A DNA stretch of 16,936 nucleotides from Darwinibacter acetoxidans_A (lineage in GTDB: Bacteria; Bacillota; Limnochordia; Darwinibacteriales; Darwinibacteriaceae), in contig JBHGWS010000072.1 in NCBI GenBank assembly GCA_041936745.1, positions 1 to 16,936 on the forward strand, written 5' to 3'. Below, in pieces: positions 14,563-16,936 of this stretch (position 1 is its first letter; every line of letters starts with the position of its first letter). The notes below the pieces were generated by a model. It had not been told where the DNA came from, did not search any database, and saw nothing but the letters and a program-made list of their open reading frames with translations. The position numbers and the translations under genes were made by a program.

Positions 14563-15726
14563 TTAGCCGGTCAATTCTATCAGCTCTGTTTTGGCTAAGG
14601 ATTCTGCCACCAAGCCTGGGACATCCAGTTCTTCTTCCGCCCGCCTTACCTGCTCAATAGTTGGCCGGATAGCCGGGTTTTTGGGGACGAAGACCGTGCA
14701 GCAGTCTTCGTAAGGCAGGATCGAGGTTTCGTAAGTATCGATATCAACTGCCAGTTCCACAATTTCCTGTTTGTCGGCGCCGATCAACGGGCGGTAAACG
14801 GGAAAGGAAGTCACTTCGTTAATAGTACGGATGCTCTCCATCGTCTGGCTGGCAACTTGGCCCAAACTATCACCGGTAATCAAGGCCTGGGCATTTTCCC
14901 TCTCAGCGAGTAAAACGCCGATGCGCAGCATAAATCGGCGCATCAAGGTGATCGAGAGGGCAGGGTATGACCCCTGCTGCAGTGCTTTTTGAATTTCGGT
15001 GAAATAAGCGATCCACAGCTTCAAAGTCCCGGAGGCATTAAAGCGGCTTAAGCGCTGGCCTAAAGTGATAACTTTTTCTTTGGAGCGCGGCGATGTAAAG
15101 GGGTAAGAGTGGAAATGTAGCCCTTCGATATCGACCCCTCTTTTCATGGCTAAAAACCCCGCAACTGGGCTGTCGATGCCGCCGGATAAAAGCAAAATGC
15201 CTTTGCCGGCGGAACCTGCTGGCATACCGCCTAAGCAGGGTATAATTTGGGAATACAAAAAGGCACCCTCCCGGCGGATCTCCACGTTTAGAACAAAATC
15301 GGGATTATGCACATCTACCTTAAGGTGGGGGAAAGTGCGCAAGATATGGCCGCCCAAAGCACTGCTTATTTCAGGTGAAGCAAGGGGGAAAGCCTTATTG
15401 GGCCTGCGCGTCTCCACTTTAAAAGTAGCGCCTTCGGTTTTGGCCACAACTTCCTCTGCGCCCTTTTTAATTTCCTCGAAATCTAGGCCCCGCCGCAAAA
15501 CGGGGGAAAGGGAAACCATCCCGAATACTTCCTGCAGGCGGCGGGAAATTTCCTGCCAATTGCCTGCCGTTTCCAAATAAATCCTGCCGTAGGTTTTCCT
15601 GATCTTACCGTGCGGGATATCCTTGAGGGCGGAGCGGATGTTTTTTAATAAAATATCTTCGAATATCCGGCGGTTACCCCCTTTCAAGCTTAACTCGCCA
15701 TAACGTATTAAAAGCATGGGGTACAT
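14563..15726 (-). CDS. thiI: tRNA 4-thiouridine sulfurtransferase ThiI (short form)
   Basis: ThiI adenylates uridine 8 of tRNA and replaces its oxygen with sulfur; in some bacteria it also supplies thiazole synthesis. This 387-residue form begins with MYPMLLIRYGELSLKGGNRR, the N-terminal ferredoxin-like region. The THUMP domain spans about 60-165, and the PP-loop SGGIDSPVAGF is at 181-191. ITGDSLGQVASQT (283-295) and the cysteine motif YEDCCTVFVPKNP (339-351) follow. It lacks the C-terminal rhodanese domain of E. coli ThiI, as do Bacillus-type proteins. Those rely on a cysteine desulfurase partner, and such a gene lies just upstream, ending 9 bases before this start. The ribosome site TGAGGTG overlaps the end of that gene. 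Confidence 0.96.
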   Translation of the reverse strand: MYPMLLIRYGELSLKGGNRRIFEDILLKNIRSALKDIPHGKIRKTYGRIYLETAGNWQEISRRLQEVFGMVSLSPVLRRGLDFEEIKKGAEEVVAKTEGATFKVETRRPNKAFPLASPEISSALGGHILRTFPHLKVDVHNPDFVLNVEIRREGAFLYSQIIPCLGGMPAGSAGKGILLLSGGIDSPVAGFLAMKRGVDIEGLHFHSYPFTSPRSKEKVITLGQRLSRFNASGTLKLWIAYFTEIQKALQQGSYPALSITLMRRFMLRIGVLLAERENAQALITGDSLGQVASQTMESIRTINEVTSFPVYRPLIGADKQEIVELAVDIDTYETSILPYEDCCTVFVPKNPAIRPTIEQVRRAEEELDVPGLVAESLAKTELIELTG

Positions 15727-15735
15727 AGTGGCACC

Positions 15736-16905
15736 TCACATATAGATGTTTCGAATTTCTTCTACCGTCTCTTTTAGACTGTACACCACATATTTTATTT
15801 GGTCAAGCGAAAGCTGATGGCTGAGGCTGATTCTGACAGCACCGAGGATCTCCTCGTCCCGCAGCCCGACTGCTCGTAAAACGTGGGAAAGGCCCCTGCG
15901 TTTTGCAGAACAGGCCGCGCCCATGGCGACGAAAATGCGTTTTTGTTCCAGGAAGTGGACTAAGACTTCGCCGCGCACGCCGGCAAAGCCGACATTGAGG
16001 ATATGAGGGGCTCCCGCGGGCGGGTTGTGTATCTTGGCACCCTCAATAGCGGTGATGCCTTCTAATAATTCGCGCCTTAGGTCTTGCATGTGAGAAACAT
16101 TCGCTTCCAGATTGGCTACGGCCAACTGCGCGGCGCGGGTGAAGCCTACTATCCCCGGGACATTTTCTGTGCCCGGCCACAGTCCCCTTTCTTGGCTGCC
16201 GCCAAAAAACAGCGGTTCCAGGCGGGTGTTTCGCCCCACGTAAAGCAGGCCGATACCTTTGGGCCCGAAAATTTTATGGCCGCTGAAGCTCATGGTGTCA
16301 ACGCCCAAAACGGCCGGATTTAGGGGGACGTTTCCTAAAGCCTGCACCGCGTCAACATGAAACACTATTTTGTGCCGGCGTTTTTCGTTCTCCGCTTGCA
16401 GCAATCGGGAGATCTCTTTAATGGGGGCGATTGTGCCCAATTCATTGTTGACATGCATGACACTTACCAATTTTGTATCCGGCTGAATGAGGTCTTTTAT
16501 TTGTTCAGGCTCAATAGCGCCGTGCCCGTCCACATCGAGCAGGCTGACGGCCCATCCCCTGCCTTTTAGGTGTTTTACCGTATTTAAAACAGAGGCATGT
16601 TCAATGGGTGTAGTAATAATATGTCCGGGGCTGCGGGTAAAATAAGGTGTGTTTGCCGTACCCAAAAGAGCCAGGTTATTGGCCACGGTACCGCTTGGGG
16701 TAAAGTAAAGTTCAGAAGAGTGCACATGCAGCAGTTGGGCCAATTGGTTTCGGCAGGAGCCCATCGTCTTTTCTGCTGCTACTCCCCTTAAATGAGGAGA
16801 AGAAGGGTTACCGTATTGGACGGACCAGTAGGGTTCCATGGCTTGGACTACTTCTTCCGCCACGGGAGTGGTCGCGCTGTTATCCAAATAGATTTCATTT
16901 TGCAT
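15736..16905 (-). CDS. cysteine desulfurase (NifS/IscS-like), probable ThiI partner
   Basis: This 389-residue PLP enzyme takes sulfur from cysteine and passes it on as a persulfide. The start MQNEIYLDNSATTP is typical. PLP-site residues are H103 in PIEHASV, D185 and Q188 in HVDAVQ, and the Schiff-base lysine K211 in SFSGHKIFGPKG. The catalytic cysteine is C332 in GAACSAKRRGLSHVL. It begins 7 bases after a strong GGAGGAGG ribosome site (plus coordinates 16913-16920), with 31 bases left to the window edge and no visible promoter there. It is the first gene of a unit with thiI. This resembles the Bacillus nifZ-thiI pair, so tRNA thiolation is its likely main job. A wider role in iron-sulfur cluster assembly cannot be excluded. 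Confidence 0.95.
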   Translation of the reverse strand: MQNEIYLDNSATTPVAEEVVQAMEPYWSVQYGNPSSPHLRGVAAEKTMGSCRNQLAQLLHVHSSELYFTPSGTVANNLALLGTANTPYFTRSPGHIITTPIEHASVLNTVKHLKGRGWAVSLLDVDGHGAIEPEQIKDLIQPDTKLVSVMHVNNELGTIAPIKEISRLLQAENEKRRHKIVFHVDAVQALGNVPLNPAVLGVDTMSFSGHKIFGPKGIGLLYVGRNTRLEPLFFGGSQERGLWPGTENVPGIVGFTRAAQLAVANLEANVSHMQDLRRELLEGITAIEGAKIHNPPAGAPHILNVGFAGVRGEVLVHFLEQKRIFVAMGAACSAKRRGLSHVLRAVGLRDEEILGAVRISLSHQLSLDQIKYVVYSLKETVEEIRNIYM

Positions 16906-16936
16906 AGGGAAACCTCCTCCGGCCAGATCTTTTCTT

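Overview
The window suggests a diderm (outer-membrane-bearing) member of the Firmicutes with intermediate GC, closer to Limnochordia-, Halanaerobiales- or Negativicutes-like lineages than to monoderm bacilli. Three things point this way. There is an LptB-type ATPase followed by a DUF3084 membrane protein. There is an SLH-domain/coiled-coil/beta-barrel porin of the OmpM type. And Firmicute-style genes are present: a polysaccharide co-polymerase split from its tyrosine kinase, a PHP-type phosphatase, and a short ThiI paired with a cysteine desulfurase. The exact taxon is an inference.

Layout. 1-1809 (+): lptB, cut by the left edge, and a DUF3084 protein. 1810-2197: a 388-base gap with a possible weak terminator, a possible extended -10 promoter and several mutually compatible or competing RNA stems. 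2198-4390 (+): the OmpM-like porin, closed by a strong terminator. 4491-7223 (+): a divergent YqgF/RuvX-like RNase H-fold protein, a secreted protein with a degenerate SLH domain and a barrel-like C-terminus, and a secreted repeat protein of unknown function. 7224-7320: overlapping hairpins. 7321-12880 (+): a tightly packed export cassette. It holds a Wza-type OPX protein with nine SLBB domains, a Wzz-type co-polymerase, a BY-kinase with a tyrosine tail, and a CpsB/YwqE phosphatase whose last codons form a terminator-like hairpin. 12974-14282 (+): a VanZ-family protein overlapping a DUF4438 protein. 14290-14325: a bidirectional terminator. 14324-16905 (-): cysteine desulfurase, ThiI and a 54-residue coiled-coil micro-ORF.

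How the genes fit together. Most of the plus-strand genes serve the cell envelope. LptB powers lipopolysaccharide transport, and the OmpM-like protein is expected to form pores and tie the outer membrane to peptidoglycan. The OPX/Wzz/BY-kinase/PHP set builds and regulates a polysaccharide export channel across the periplasm. The two unfamiliar secreted proteins between porin and exporter are candidates for extra parts of the same envelope machinery. No glycosyltransferases, flippase or polymerase are visible, so the polysaccharide synthesis genes must lie elsewhere. The minus-strand pair supplies sulfur for 4-thiouridine in tRNA and is functionally separate.

No tRNA, rRNA, CRISPR array, insertion sequence or phage gene was seen.
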